Shown one piece after another: positions 25,620 to 34,144 of a stretch of 64,000 bases of DNA. The stretch is taken from assembly GCF_021412625.1 (NCBI RefSeq), contig NZ_JAKCFI010000001.1:744001-808000 (forward strand). Direction: 5' to 3'. Numbering within the stretch: position 1 is the stretch's first letter; each line of letters starts with the position of its first letter. The translations under genes were made by a program, and so were the position numbers. Source of the stretch: Myxococcus stipitatus (GTDB lineage Bacteria > Myxococcota > Myxococcia > Myxococcales > Myxococcaceae). The notes below the pieces were generated by a model, which saw nothing but the letters and a program-made list of their open reading frames with translations, was not told where the DNA came from and did not search any database.

Positions 25620-26525
25620 ATGACACACCGGTGGGTGCTCCCCGAGCGGTATCGCGGTACGCCGTTGTTGGTCTTCTCCAGCCTCGCCTTCGCGGTGATG
25701 GCGCTGTGCGCGCGCCTGCTGTCCGGCCGCCTGTCCCCGGGGCAGGTGGCGGTGGGGCGCTTCGCGGTGGGGCTCGTGTTCCTCGCCTGCTACTTCCCGC
25801 TGCTCGGCCGCCGGCCGCGCTTCGGCCGGGTGCCGCTGTGGGCGATGCGCGGCGTCTTCGGGGGCTCGGCCGTCTATCTGTACTTCATCGCCATCGACCG
25901 GATGACGGTGGGGCCGGCCGTGCTGCTCAACGCCTGCTGGCCCATCTACGCGGCCATCATCGGCTGGCTCTTCCTGCGCGAGCGGGTGACCGGGACGTTG
26001 TTCGCCGGCCTGGTGTTCACCACGTTCGGGGCGGGCCTGGTGATGTGGAGCACGATGGGGGACGGCGCGTCCCTGTCGATGGGCCTGGGCGCGTGGGCGG
26101 GCATGGCCTCGGCGGTGCTCGGCGGCGCGGCGGTGGTGGTCATCCGCGCGCTTCGCCACGAGACGGACGCGGCCACGGTGTTCCTCTCCTTCTGTCTCTT
26201 CGGCCTGTTGTTCAGCCTCCCGTTCGCGCTCCAGGACTGGAGGCCGCTCGGCTGGGATGTCTTGCTTCCCCTCCTGGGTGTGGGCGTGTCCTCGGTGGTA
26301 GGACAGATGACCTTCACGTATGCGTTCGGTTACGTCACCGCGGTGGCCGGCGGCGTGGCCACCCAGCTGACGCCGGTCTTCTCGTGGGTGATGGGCGCGC
26401 TGTTGTTGGGCGAGGTCGTGTCCCCGCTGGCGGTGACGGGGGCCCTGGTGTGCATCTCGGGTGTCCTCTGGGGGACGGGCGTGGTGGCGCGGCTGCGTGT
26501 GCCCGTGGCGCCCCCCGCCGCATGA
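25620..26525 (+). CDS. DMT-superfamily (EamA) transporter
   Basis: 301 residues with ten hydrophobic helices in two homologous EamA halves of five: LLVFSSLAFAVMALCARLLSG at the start, VGPAVLLNACWPIYAAIIGWLFLRERVTG ending half one, and AVAGGVATQLTPVFSWVMGALLLGEVVSP ending half two. This is an inner-membrane permease of the drug/metabolite type, usually an exporter of amino acids or other small metabolites; substrate not predictable. The gene is divergent from uvrA and is followed by two tandem hairpins at 26607-26648 before the next gene. Confidence 0.93.
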   Translation: MTHRWVLPERYRGTPLLVFSSLAFAVMALCARLLSGRLSPGQVAVGRFAVGLVFLACYFPLLGRRPRFGRVPLWAMRGVFGGSAVYLYFIAIDRMTVGPAVLLNACWPIYAAIIGWLFLRERVTGTLFAGLVFTTFGAGLVMWSTMGDGASLSMGLGAWAGMASAVLGGAAVVVIRALRHETDAATVFLSFCLFGLLFSLPFALQDWRPLGWDVLLPLLGVGVSSVVGQMTFTYAFGYVTAVAGGVATQLTPVFSWVMGALLLGEVVSPLAVTGALVCISGVLWGTGVVARLRVPVAPPAA

Positions 26526-26606
26526 GTCCGGGGACTGTTCACACGTCCCGCGCATTTCGCCCGACTGTCCACCAGAGGTCCTGAAGGAATTCCAGTCTCC
26601 ACCCGG

Positions 26607-26648
26607 GGGTGGGAAATGCCTTTCCCATCCTGGGGAACGCCGTTTCCC
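26607..26648 (+). terminator. Two tandem hairpins after the DMT gene
   Basis: First hairpin: gggtgggaaa/tttcccatcc (26607-26616 and 26621-26630) with a 4-nt loop, ten pairs including one G-T. Second: ggggaac/gtttccc (26632-26638 and 26642-26648) with a 3-nt loop gcc. The stems share the GGGAA..TTCCC core. No T-run follows. They may terminate the DMT transcript, act as processing sites, or be paired operators for the lipoprotein gene at 26794. Confidence 0.5.
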
Positions 26649-26793
26649 TGCCTCGCCCAAGGCTTGCCACGTCGGGCGTTGGACGTCCTTCCCCTCTTCG
26701 GTCCAGGCACTCGGGTTGCAAAGCGGCCCCTCCGCCGGATTCGCGGGTGCGAGGCTGCCTGGGGTCCGGGTCCGGGAGTGCGGGGAGGACCGT

Positions 26794-29739
26794 ATGCGAA
26801 GTGCTCTGTGGGTGGCGTGGGTGGCGGTGGCGCTGGTGGTGGGGGTGGGCTGCGAGCGGCCCGCGTCCCAGAAGGCGAAGAGCGCCTTCGTCGTGCGCCC
26901 GGAGACCCTCGATTTCGGCCCCGCGGCGCTCGGGCGCACCAAGGTCCTCAAGCTGAAGGTCTCCAATGGAGGCCGCGCCTCGTACCGCGTCGAGGGGGCC
27001 CTCTCCACCATTCCCAACGTGACGGTGCCGCCCTTCGAGCCCTTCTCGCTGAGCGCCGGCGCGGAGCGTGAAATCGAGGTGCGCTTCACGCCGGACGTGG
27101 AGGGCGCGGTGCAGGGCGCGCTCGAGCTGCTCACCGACTCGGAGTCGAAGGGCTCGGTGCCGGTGTCGGGCCTGGGGGTGACGGCCTTCCTGGAGGTCCC
27201 GGAGGAGGAGCTGGACTTCGGCAACGTGGCCATGGGCCTGGTGGAGATGCGGGAGGTGACGGTGCGCAACACGTCGGCGGTGGAGACGCCGCTGGGGTTG
27301 TCGGTGCAGGGGGCGGACGCGGACCAGTTCACCGCGAAGCACGGCGACAGCGACGTGCTGGCGCCGGGCGAGCAGCGCACGGTGGCGGTGGCGTTCGCGC
27401 CGCGCCGGCTGGGCCTGGCGGCGGCGGAGCTGCGCGTGGTGGTGTGCGACGGCTGCGAGCCCGCGGTGGTGCCGCTCAAGGGCATGGGCATCGCGTCGAA
27501 GCTGGAGGTGACGCCGCTGCGGCTGGACTTCGGCCGCGTGGCGCTGGGCGCCAGTTCGGAGCAGTCCATCACCGTGCGCAACCAGGGCACCACGCCGCTG
27601 AGGTGGAGCGGCGTGGAGCTGCAGGACAACCCGGGGGGCGTCTACCGCGTCGTGAGCGCGCCCGTGCTCGGCGGCGGGACGCTGGCGCCGGGCGCGGTGG
27701 TGGAGGTTCGCGTGGCCTTCACGCCGGTGGTGCTGGGCCGCGCGGGCGAGGGGCGGATGGAGCTGGGCGTGCGGGAGCAGGGCTCCAGCGCGCCGGGGCC
27801 CAAGGTGTCACTCATGGGCGAGGGGGGCACCTCGTGCGTGGCGGTGCTGCCCCGCAAGCTGGACTTCGGCGTGGTGGCGGAGGGCATGACGGCCACGCGG
27901 GACGTGGAGGTGGTCAACCGCTGCCGCGACAGCGTGCTGGTCAACAACCTCCAGCTCACCACGGCGACGGGTGGCTACTTCACCCTGGCCCAGGCGCCGG
28001 CGAGCATCACCGTGCCCTCCGGCCAGTCGTCCTTCGTGGGCGTCACCTTCAGCCCGCGCGCGGGCGTGACGGGCCCGAGCGAGGGCCAGCTCGCGGTGAC
28101 GGTGCGCGCCGGGGGCGCCACCTCCACGGAGTCCGTGGCGTTGAAGGGCGAGGGCCGGGCGTTCCGCCTCTGCGAGTACCAGCTCCCGTCGGAGCTGCGC
28201 TTCGGCAAGGTGCCGGTGGGGGCGGAGGTGTCGCTGGGCGTCACCCTGCGCAACACCGGGGCGGAGGCGTGCTACCTGGCCTCGATGCGGGTGGCGGCGG
28301 GGTCGGACTCCGCCTTCTCGGCGAAGGCGCGGGAGAACGGCGTGCTGCTGCCGGGGCAGAAGGCGACGCTGGTGGTGCGCTTCAAGCCGGAGGAGGAGGG
28401 CGCCTTCTCGGGGCTCGCGGAGGCGTGGGTGAACCACCCCTCGCTGGGCCACCCGCTGGTGGCGCTCGTGGGCGAGGGCGTCAAGGGCTGCTTCGCGGTG
28501 CAGCCCACGACGGTGGACTTCGGCGTGACCAAGCTGGGGTGCGGGCCTCGCGCGCGGGAGCTGGTGGCGGTCAACGAGTGCATCGGGCCCCAGAAGGTGT
28601 CGGGGCTGGTGCTCGAGCAGGCCGGGGGGGAGTTCGACGTGGGGCCCGCGGGCGCGTTCCCCCGGGAGATTCCCCCGCAGGGGCGGGTGCGGCTGACGGC
28701 GTCGTACACGCCGGTGGACGACGGGGACGACACCGCCGCGGTCCGCTTCCGCCTGGACGACGGCTCCGAGTACACGGCGGGCCTGGTGGGGCGGGGCGCG
28801 TCCAAGGCGGAGCAGACCGACCGCTTCCTCCAGGAGTCGCAGGCGAAGGTGGACGTGCTCTTCGTGGTCGACAACTCCGGGTCGATGATGGAGGAGCAGC
28901 AGAGCCTGGGGCAGAACTTCTCCGCGTTCCTGAGCGCGGCCAACGCGGCGGCGGTGGACTACCGCATCGGCGTCACCACGACGGGCCTGGACCCCTCGCC
29001 GGGCGGGTGGTCCGAGTGTCCGGGCGGGGCCCAGGGCGGTGAGAACGGGCGGCTGTTCCCGGTGGACGGCTCGCGGCCGCGCGTCATCACCCCCAACACC
29101 CCGGACGCGGCCACCGTCTTCGCGAGCAACACGCGGGTGGGCGTGTGTCACTGGAACGAGCAGGGCCTGGACGCGGCCCACCGCGCGCTGTCGGACCCGC
29201 TCATCTACGGCGAGGACGACCCCCGCACGGCGCAGTCGAACGACGGCAACGGCGGCTTCCTGCGTCCGGAGGCGAAGCTCGCCATCATCTTCCTGTCGGA
29301 CGAGGAGGACTTCAGCTCGCAGCCGGTGTCCTTCTACGAGACGTACTTCCTGGCGTTGAAGGGCAACGACAAGTCCAAGCTCAGCGTCAACGCCATCGTC
29401 GGCCCCATGGACCTGTCCACCTGCCCCACGTCCAGCAGCTCCGGCAGCCGCTACATGCAGCTGGCGAGCGCCACGGGCGGCGTGGTGGAGAGCATCTGCA
29501 CCCCCAACTGGGCCTCGTCGCTGGAGAAGCTCTCCAACAGCGCCTTCGGCCCCAACCGCAACTTCCCGCTGTCCGAGGTCCCCGCGGACGCCACCCGCAT
29601 CACCGTCCAGGTGGACGGGGCGCCCGTGACGGCCGGCTGGCGCTACGACGCGCGCACCAACACCGTCGTCTTCGACCGCGAGGCGGCCCCGGCGCCGGGC
29701 TCGCTGGTCGAAATCACGTATCCGCTCGGGTGCAACTGA
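26794..29739 (+). CDS. Large lipoprotein: choice-of-anchor (ASH-like) repeats plus C-terminal vWA domain
   Basis: 981 residues; ATG 26794 follows ggggagga and starts a lipoprotein signal peptide (VAVALVVGVGC). From residue ~30 to ~650 there are about six ~105-residue immunoglobulin-like repeats, each opening with LDFG (e.g. ETLDFGPAALGRTK, LDFGNVAMGLVE, LDFGRVALGASSE), the ASPM/SPD-2/hydin or choice-of-anchor D pattern. A von Willebrand factor A-like domain begins near residue 688, with FVVDNSGSMMEE giving the metal-site DxSxS at 693-697 and AIIFLSDEEDFS later. It is probably an outer-surface adhesion or scaffold protein; the ligand is unknown. Confidence 0.9.
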   Translation: MRSALWVAWVAVALVVGVGCERPASQKAKSAFVVRPETLDFGPAALGRTKVLKLKVSNGGRASYRVEGALSTIPNVTVPPFEPFSLSAGAEREIEVRFTPDVEGAVQGALELLTDSESKGSVPVSGLGVTAFLEVPEEELDFGNVAMGLVEMREVTVRNTSAVETPLGLSVQGADADQFTAKHGDSDVLAPGEQRTVAVAFAPRRLGLAAAELRVVVCDGCEPAVVPLKGMGIASKLEVTPLRLDFGRVALGASSEQSITVRNQGTTPLRWSGVELQDNPGGVYRVVSAPVLGGGTLAPGAVVEVRVAFTPVVLGRAGEGRMELGVREQGSSAPGPKVSLMGEGGTSCVAVLPRKLDFGVVAEGMTATRDVEVVNRCRDSVLVNNLQLTTATGGYFTLAQAPASITVPSGQSSFVGVTFSPRAGVTGPSEGQLAVTVRAGGATSTESVALKGEGRAFRLCEYQLPSELRFGKVPVGAEVSLGVTLRNTGAEACYLASMRVAAGSDSAFSAKARENGVLLPGQKATLVVRFKPEEEGAFSGLAEAWVNHPSLGHPLVALVGEGVKGCFAVQPTTVDFGVTKLGCGPRARELVAVNECIGPQKVSGLVLEQAGGEFDVGPAGAFPREIPPQGRVRLTASYTPVDDGDDTAAVRFRLDDGSEYTAGLVGRGASKAEQTDRFLQESQAKVDVLFVVDNSGSMMEEQQSLGQNFSAFLSAANAAAVDYRIGVTTTGLDPSPGGWSECPGGAQGGENGRLFPVDGSRPRVITPNTPDAATVFASNTRVGVCHWNEQGLDAAHRALSDPLIYGEDDPRTAQSNDGNGGFLRPEAKLAIIFLSDEEDFSSQPVSFYETYFLALKGNDKSKLSVNAIVGPMDLSTCPTSSSSGSRYMQLASATGGVVESICTPNWASSLEKLSNSAFGPNRNFPLSEVPADATRITVQVDGAPVTAGWRYDARTNTVVFDREAAPAPGSLVEITYPLGCN

Positions 29740-29857
29740 GGCGGCGGAGGCCGGATTCTCGCCCGCAGCGGCGTCCGCGAATCTGTGGCCTTTCCATCAG
29801 CGACCATCCCTCCGGGGGGAGAGATGGCTCGACAGGACGCAGGGGGCGGAGCACCCT

Positions 29858-30793
29858 GTGGGCACGATGCCGGAACCCCTGCTGGTCGCAGCCCTGGGTG
29901 ACATCCACGGTCGCTTCCATCGCGTGGAGGCGTGGCTGGATGCGCTGGAGCAGGCGCGCCGGCGCCGGGTCTCCCTGGTGCTGGCGGTGGGGGACGTGGA
30001 GGCCTTCCGCCGGGCGGACGACCACCGGCGCAAGGCCGCCAAGCGGGCGATGCCGGCGGAGTTCGCCGAGTACGCGGACGGCGTGCGCCGGGTGAAGCGC
30101 CCGCTGTATTTCATCGGCGGCAACAACGAGGACTTCGACGCGCTGCACGACCTCCAGGACGGAGGCGAGCTGGCGCCGGGCGTGACGTACCTGGGGCGCT
30201 CCGGCCTGCGGGAGCTGGGCGGCCTGCGCATCGCCTTCCTGTCGGGCATCCACGCGCCGCGCTTCATCGACCAGCCGCTGAAGCGACCGGCCACGCAGGA
30301 CACGTTGAAGCAGGCGGGCTACTTCCGCGCCGCGGAGGTGGAGCGGGTGATGTCGGCGCGGGACGTGGACGTGATGCTCGTCCACGAATGGCCGCGCGGC
30401 ATCGTCCAGCGGGCCCGCGAGCTGAACCCCGCGCCGCCCCGGCCCCTGCCGTCGTACTGGATTGGCAACCCGGTGACGCGGCGGCTGGTGGACACGGTGC
30501 AGCCGAAGTGGCTGCTGTGCGGCCACTCGCACAAGGCCTTCGCGGTGGTGCTGGACGAGCCCGGACGGGTCCCCACGCGCATCGCCTGCCTGGACCAGGC
30601 CACGCGCCCCGAGGAGTCCGTCTTCTGGATGGAGTTCGAGGGGCGCGAGGCCCTCCGCGTGGGCTGGGGCACGTCGGGCGAGGTGGCGTGGGTGCCGGGG
30701 CAGCGGTGGGACATGGGCGCGCTGCCCGCCCTCGCGCTCGGCCGCGACGAGAACGGGGACGGCGCGAACGCGAGGCTGTCGCCCAACGTCTAG
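29858..30793 (+). CDS. Calcineurin-like metallophosphoesterase
   Basis: 311 residues. GTG 29858 is chosen because ggag lies 6 nt before it; ATG 29867 is a possible internal start. All five metal-site motifs are visible: ALGDIHGRFH, VLAVGDVEAF, FIGGNNEDF (in place of the usual GNHE), VMLVHEWPRG and LLCGHSHKAF. The NNED variant resembles the lariat-debranching/ICC-like subgroup of phosphoesterases. No signal peptide, so cytosolic. Substrate unknown. Its TAG stop overlaps the TAG stop of the convergent PAP2 gene through a shared CTAG (30790-30793), so there is no terminator between them. Confidence 0.92.
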   Translation: MGTMPEPLLVAALGDIHGRFHRVEAWLDALEQARRRRVSLVLAVGDVEAFRRADDHRRKAAKRAMPAEFAEYADGVRRVKRPLYFIGGNNEDFDALHDLQDGGELAPGVTYLGRSGLRELGGLRIAFLSGIHAPRFIDQPLKRPATQDTLKQAGYFRAAEVERVMSARDVDVMLVHEWPRGIVQRARELNPAPPRPLPSYWIGNPVTRRLVDTVQPKWLLCGHSHKAFAVVLDEPGRVPTRIACLDQATRPEESVFWMEFEGREALRVGWGTSGEVAWVPGQRWDMGALPALALGRDENGDGANARLSPNV

Positions 30794-31707
30794 AACGTGC
30801 CGGAGAAGCCCGCCATGCGCGCGCTCACCATGGGCGTGGCCCGCACGCCGGATGAGGACGGCCGCGAGGCCGAGGCGGGAGCGCCGCCGTCCGTCCGGCC
30901 GTGGAGGAGCAGCGGCACCGCCACGCCGAACGCCGCGCCCAGCACCGCGCCGGTGGCCACGTCCGTGAGGTAGTGCTTGTCCGCGCCCATGCGCAGCAGC
31001 CCCACGCTGGTGGCCACCGGCAGGCCCACGGCCCAGATCCACGCCTGGTGGTCATAGCCTCGCAGCGCGGCCACCGTCCCCGCCGACACCACCAGCGAGA
31101 AGGCGAGGCTGGTGTGTCCGCTGTAGAACGAGAGGTTGTTGTCGCTGGGCTGCTCCGTGAGGCCCTTCTGGTCCTCCGGGAGGACGTGGACGAAGGGGCG
31201 CTCGCGGCCCGCGATGAACTTCACCGTCTGGTTCGCGAGCGTCGCCAGCAGCGCGCTCTCCAGGATGATGGCGGTGTCCTGGGCGAAGTAGCGGTGCGGG
31301 CTGTCGGACGCGCGGCCCACCGCCAGCTGCATGCCGATGACCCCGGCGGGCAGCACGCCGAAGCCGATGATGTTGCTCCACGTGCCGGCGCGCTCGCGCG
31401 AGGACTCCGTCGAACCCGCGAGCCCCCGGCCCCAGCGGTCCAGTCTGTTGAGCCGGTCCGTCCCGTCCGGCGCCCGGTCGCACCAGCGGCAGTGCGCCGG
31501 AGCCAGGTCGCCCTTGAACAGGGCTTCGCTGGAAATCCAGAGGACGGCCGCGGAGCCGGAGATGATGCTGTCGCGCGTCCAGTCGAAGCGCAGTTCGTGT
31601 ACGCGCGGCGCGTCCGCGGGCTGCTGGGCCAGGGCGCGGGGCAGGGGGAGCCACAGCCACGCCACCATCGTTACGAGAAAGAGAGAAGGGCGCACGAACG
31701 GCAGCAT
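30790..31707 (-). CDS. PAP2-family phosphatase, exported
   Basis: 305 residues with a signal peptide or N-terminal helix (PSLFLVTMVAWLWLPLPRALA). The PAP2 signature is complete: KFIAGRERP (KxxxxxxRP), FYSGHTSLAF (PSGH-type) and LLRMGADKHYLTDVATGA (R-x5-H-x3-D). The family dephosphorylates lipid phosphates such as phosphatidate or undecaprenyl diphosphate at the outer face of the inner membrane. An extra N-terminal ~100 residues (CRWCDRAPDGTDRLNRLDRW) precedes the core, and the C-terminal tail is Ser/Ala-rich. It diverges from the thioredoxin-like gene. Confidence 0.92.
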   Translation of the reverse strand: MLPFVRPSLFLVTMVAWLWLPLPRALAQQPADAPRVHELRFDWTRDSIISGSAAVLWISSEALFKGDLAPAHCRWCDRAPDGTDRLNRLDRWGRGLAGSTESSRERAGTWSNIIGFGVLPAGVIGMQLAVGRASDSPHRYFAQDTAIILESALLATLANQTVKFIAGRERPFVHVLPEDQKGLTEQPSDNNLSFYSGHTSLAFSLVVSAGTVAALRGYDHQAWIWAVGLPVATSVGLLRMGADKHYLTDVATGAVLGAAFGVAVPLLLHGRTDGGAPASASRPSSSGVRATPMVSARMAGFSGTF

Positions 31708-31834
31708 AGAGGGCGCGGTCGGCCGTGTTCCACTGGGTGGGGCGTCTGCCGCTGCGCGTCGCCACGCATCGCTGGAATGTGGAGGGGGGCTCGACTACAA
31801 GCAGCCGTCTCCCTCTCGCACCCGAGGCATCAAC

Positions 31835-34141
31835 TTGAGTGAGCACCCCGTCGACCTGACGGCCGAGTCCTTCGAGCAGACGACTGGCGGGCCCGGACTG
31901 GTCCTGGTGGATTTCTGGGCGGAGTGGTGCGGGCCCTGCCGCGCCTTCGCTCCCACCTACGCGGCCACCGCCGCGAAGCACCCCGACGTCGTCTTCGGCA
32001 AGGTCGATACCGAAGCGCACGAGGCGCTGTCGGGCCGCTTCGACATCCAGTCGATTCCGACCCTCATGGCCTTCAAGGACGGCGTGGTCGTGCACCGCTC
32101 CAGCGGCGCCATGCCGGCCGCGCGGCTCGACGCGCTGGTGGCGTCGCTGAAGGCGTTGGATGTCGCGTCGGCGAAGCGCGCGGAGGAGAACAAGAAGCTC
32201 ACGGAGCAGGGCATCGCCCCGCCGGGTGTCCACCCGGACGCGGTCTGGGATGACGGGGACAGCGAGTGGGTGCATGGCCCCAAGGACGCCAAGGGGCGCA
32301 ACCACGGGCCCTACCAGTTCTGGCGCGCGGACGGCACGCTCTGCAACGAGTGCGTCTTCAAGAACGGCAAGCCGCACGGCCCCTTCAAGCGCTTCCACGA
32401 GAACGGCGAGGTCTCCCAGGACGGCGAGTTCGTGAATGGTGAGCTGCACGGCCCCCGGACCTGGTACGCGACGGACTCCGTCACCACGGAGCGGATGCAC
32501 GAGAACGGCGTCTCCGAGAAGGTCCGCAAGACGGTCATGGTCTATGACCATGGGCGCGTGGTGGGCGTGAAGCACTACGACGCGAAGGGCCAGCGGCTGG
32601 TCCCGTCCACGGGCGAGCCGTATCCGGAGCGCCCTACGAGCGTGCCCGAGCAGGCGGAGCTGCGCGAGGACCTGGGGCAGTGGTCGCTCGTCCAGTTGAA
32701 CAAGGACGGCGAGCGGCACGGCGTTGCGCGGTTCTGGACGCAGGAGGGCGAGCTGCTGTGGGAGGGCGAGTTCGTCGAGGGCTCGCGCAAGGGCTTCTAC
32801 CGCTCGCTGGCGAGGGACGAGTACCAGGACCCGCGCGTCGTCTACGACGAGGGCGAGTACGACGGTGACCTGGCCTGTGGCGCGTGGAAGCTGCTCGACG
32901 CGGACCGGAAGGTCGTGTTGACGCGCGACCTGGGCGTGGCGCAGGACGAGGAGACGATGACGGCCTCGGGCGTCTTCTCGAACCGTCCCCTGGCGGAGGA
33001 GGCGTGGCGGGAGCTGGCCGAGCGGTGCCTCGCGGAGCGCAACCACATGGTGGCGGTGCTCGCGACGGCGCGCGCGGTGGCTCAGGACGCGGACGTGACG
33101 CCCTTGAAGGAGCTCCTGGCGCGGCTGACGCTGCCGCGCACCCCGGAGAACGCCCAGGGCACGGCGGGGGATGTGCTGGAGAACGCGGGACAGTACTGGG
33201 CCCCCATGGCGGAGACGATACTCCGGGGTGGTGACGCGGCGATGCTGCTGCGGGGCTACGCGGTGCTGATGGACCAGCACGACCGTCCCCGCGCGGCGTT
33301 GGACTTCATCCACGCGGCGATGCTGCTGGCCCCCGAGCGCACGGCGTACCTGTTCACGCGCGGCCTCATCCTGCTCAACATGGGGCTGGACGAGCACGCG
33401 CTGGTGGACGCGGACGGCCTGGCGAAGGCGGAGCCCGACACGGCCGACTTCCTGCGCACGTACACGCGCAGCCTGTTCCCGCGCTTCGACTTCTGGCCGG
33501 CGAAGGTGACGCCGCACTCGACTTACGACGGCCTGCCGGAGAAGCCCGCGCAGTCGCTCGAGGCCATCCAGCGCGTGGTCCGGAAGTACGCGACGCGGCT
33601 CCAGTCGGTGCGCACGGAGCTCCAGCGGCGCTTCAAGCCGGGCGCGAACATCCCCTGGATGCCGCCGGACCTGTCGGCCCTGCTCCCGGAGGGACCGGAG
33701 GACCTCGTCGAGGACGAGGTGGAGCTCGGCGACGAGACCATCGGCTACGACGAGACGCTGTCCCCCAGGCGCCTGGGGCTGCCCGACCTCGCGAGGACCG
33801 CGCGCGCGGACTGGGCCGCGCTGACGTGGCTGCTGTGGGCGGTGGGGGAGACGAAGGTCGCGATGCCGAAGAAGCTCGCGCCGCCGTCGAACTTCGGCCA
33901 TGCGGCGGGCATGTCCAGCCAGCGCCTGTGGCGGGCGAGGGACCGCCGCGTGATGAACGGACGGGGCGCGAAGGCCTCCGGCGCGGCGGGCTTCGAGTTC
34001 GAGGGCGTGGACATCGACGCGCTCTCTCCGAACCTGGTGGGCATCGTCGAGCAGCAATATGCCGAGATGCAGGCGATGTTCTATTGGCTCGTGGACACCG
34101 ACAACGTGTCGCCGTGGCAGAGCAACCTGAGGGGGAGCTGA
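31835..34141 (+). CDS. Thioredoxin-domain protein with MORN-like and helical repeats
   Basis: 768 residues from TTG 31835, chosen because gagg lies 7 nt before it and no ATG or GTG start fits. Residues 1-108 are a thioredoxin fold with active-site WCGPC (Cys32, Cys35), the cis-Pro loop QSIPTLMAF and GAMPAARLDAL. Residues ~150-370 hold MORN/YwqK-like repeats of the pattern GxYxFWRADGTL...NGKPHGPFKRFHENGEV...NGELHGPRTWY. A helical TPR-like region (EAWRELAERCLAERN; FIHAAMLLAPERTAYLFTRG) and an acidic tail follow. No signal peptide, so cytosolic. The FHA protein gene starts 3 bp after its stop, strongly implying one operon. The combination suggests a redox-linked scaffold; role unknown. Confidence 0.88.
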   Translation: MSEHPVDLTAESFEQTTGGPGLVLVDFWAEWCGPCRAFAPTYAATAAKHPDVVFGKVDTEAHEALSGRFDIQSIPTLMAFKDGVVVHRSSGAMPAARLDALVASLKALDVASAKRAEENKKLTEQGIAPPGVHPDAVWDDGDSEWVHGPKDAKGRNHGPYQFWRADGTLCNECVFKNGKPHGPFKRFHENGEVSQDGEFVNGELHGPRTWYATDSVTTERMHENGVSEKVRKTVMVYDHGRVVGVKHYDAKGQRLVPSTGEPYPERPTSVPEQAELREDLGQWSLVQLNKDGERHGVARFWTQEGELLWEGEFVEGSRKGFYRSLARDEYQDPRVVYDEGEYDGDLACGAWKLLDADRKVVLTRDLGVAQDEETMTASGVFSNRPLAEEAWRELAERCLAERNHMVAVLATARAVAQDADVTPLKELLARLTLPRTPENAQGTAGDVLENAGQYWAPMAETILRGGDAAMLLRGYAVLMDQHDRPRAALDFIHAAMLLAPERTAYLFTRGLILLNMGLDEHALVDADGLAKAEPDTADFLRTYTRSLFPRFDFWPAKVTPHSTYDGLPEKPAQSLEAIQRVVRKYATRLQSVRTELQRRFKPGANIPWMPPDLSALLPEGPEDLVEDEVELGDETIGYDETLSPRRLGLPDLARTARADWAALTWLLWAVGETKVAMPKKLAPPSNFGHAAGMSSQRLWRARDRRVMNGRGAKASGAAGFEFEGVDIDALSPNLVGIVEQQYAEMQAMFYWLVDTDNVSPWQSNLRGS

Positions 34142-34144
34142 ACC

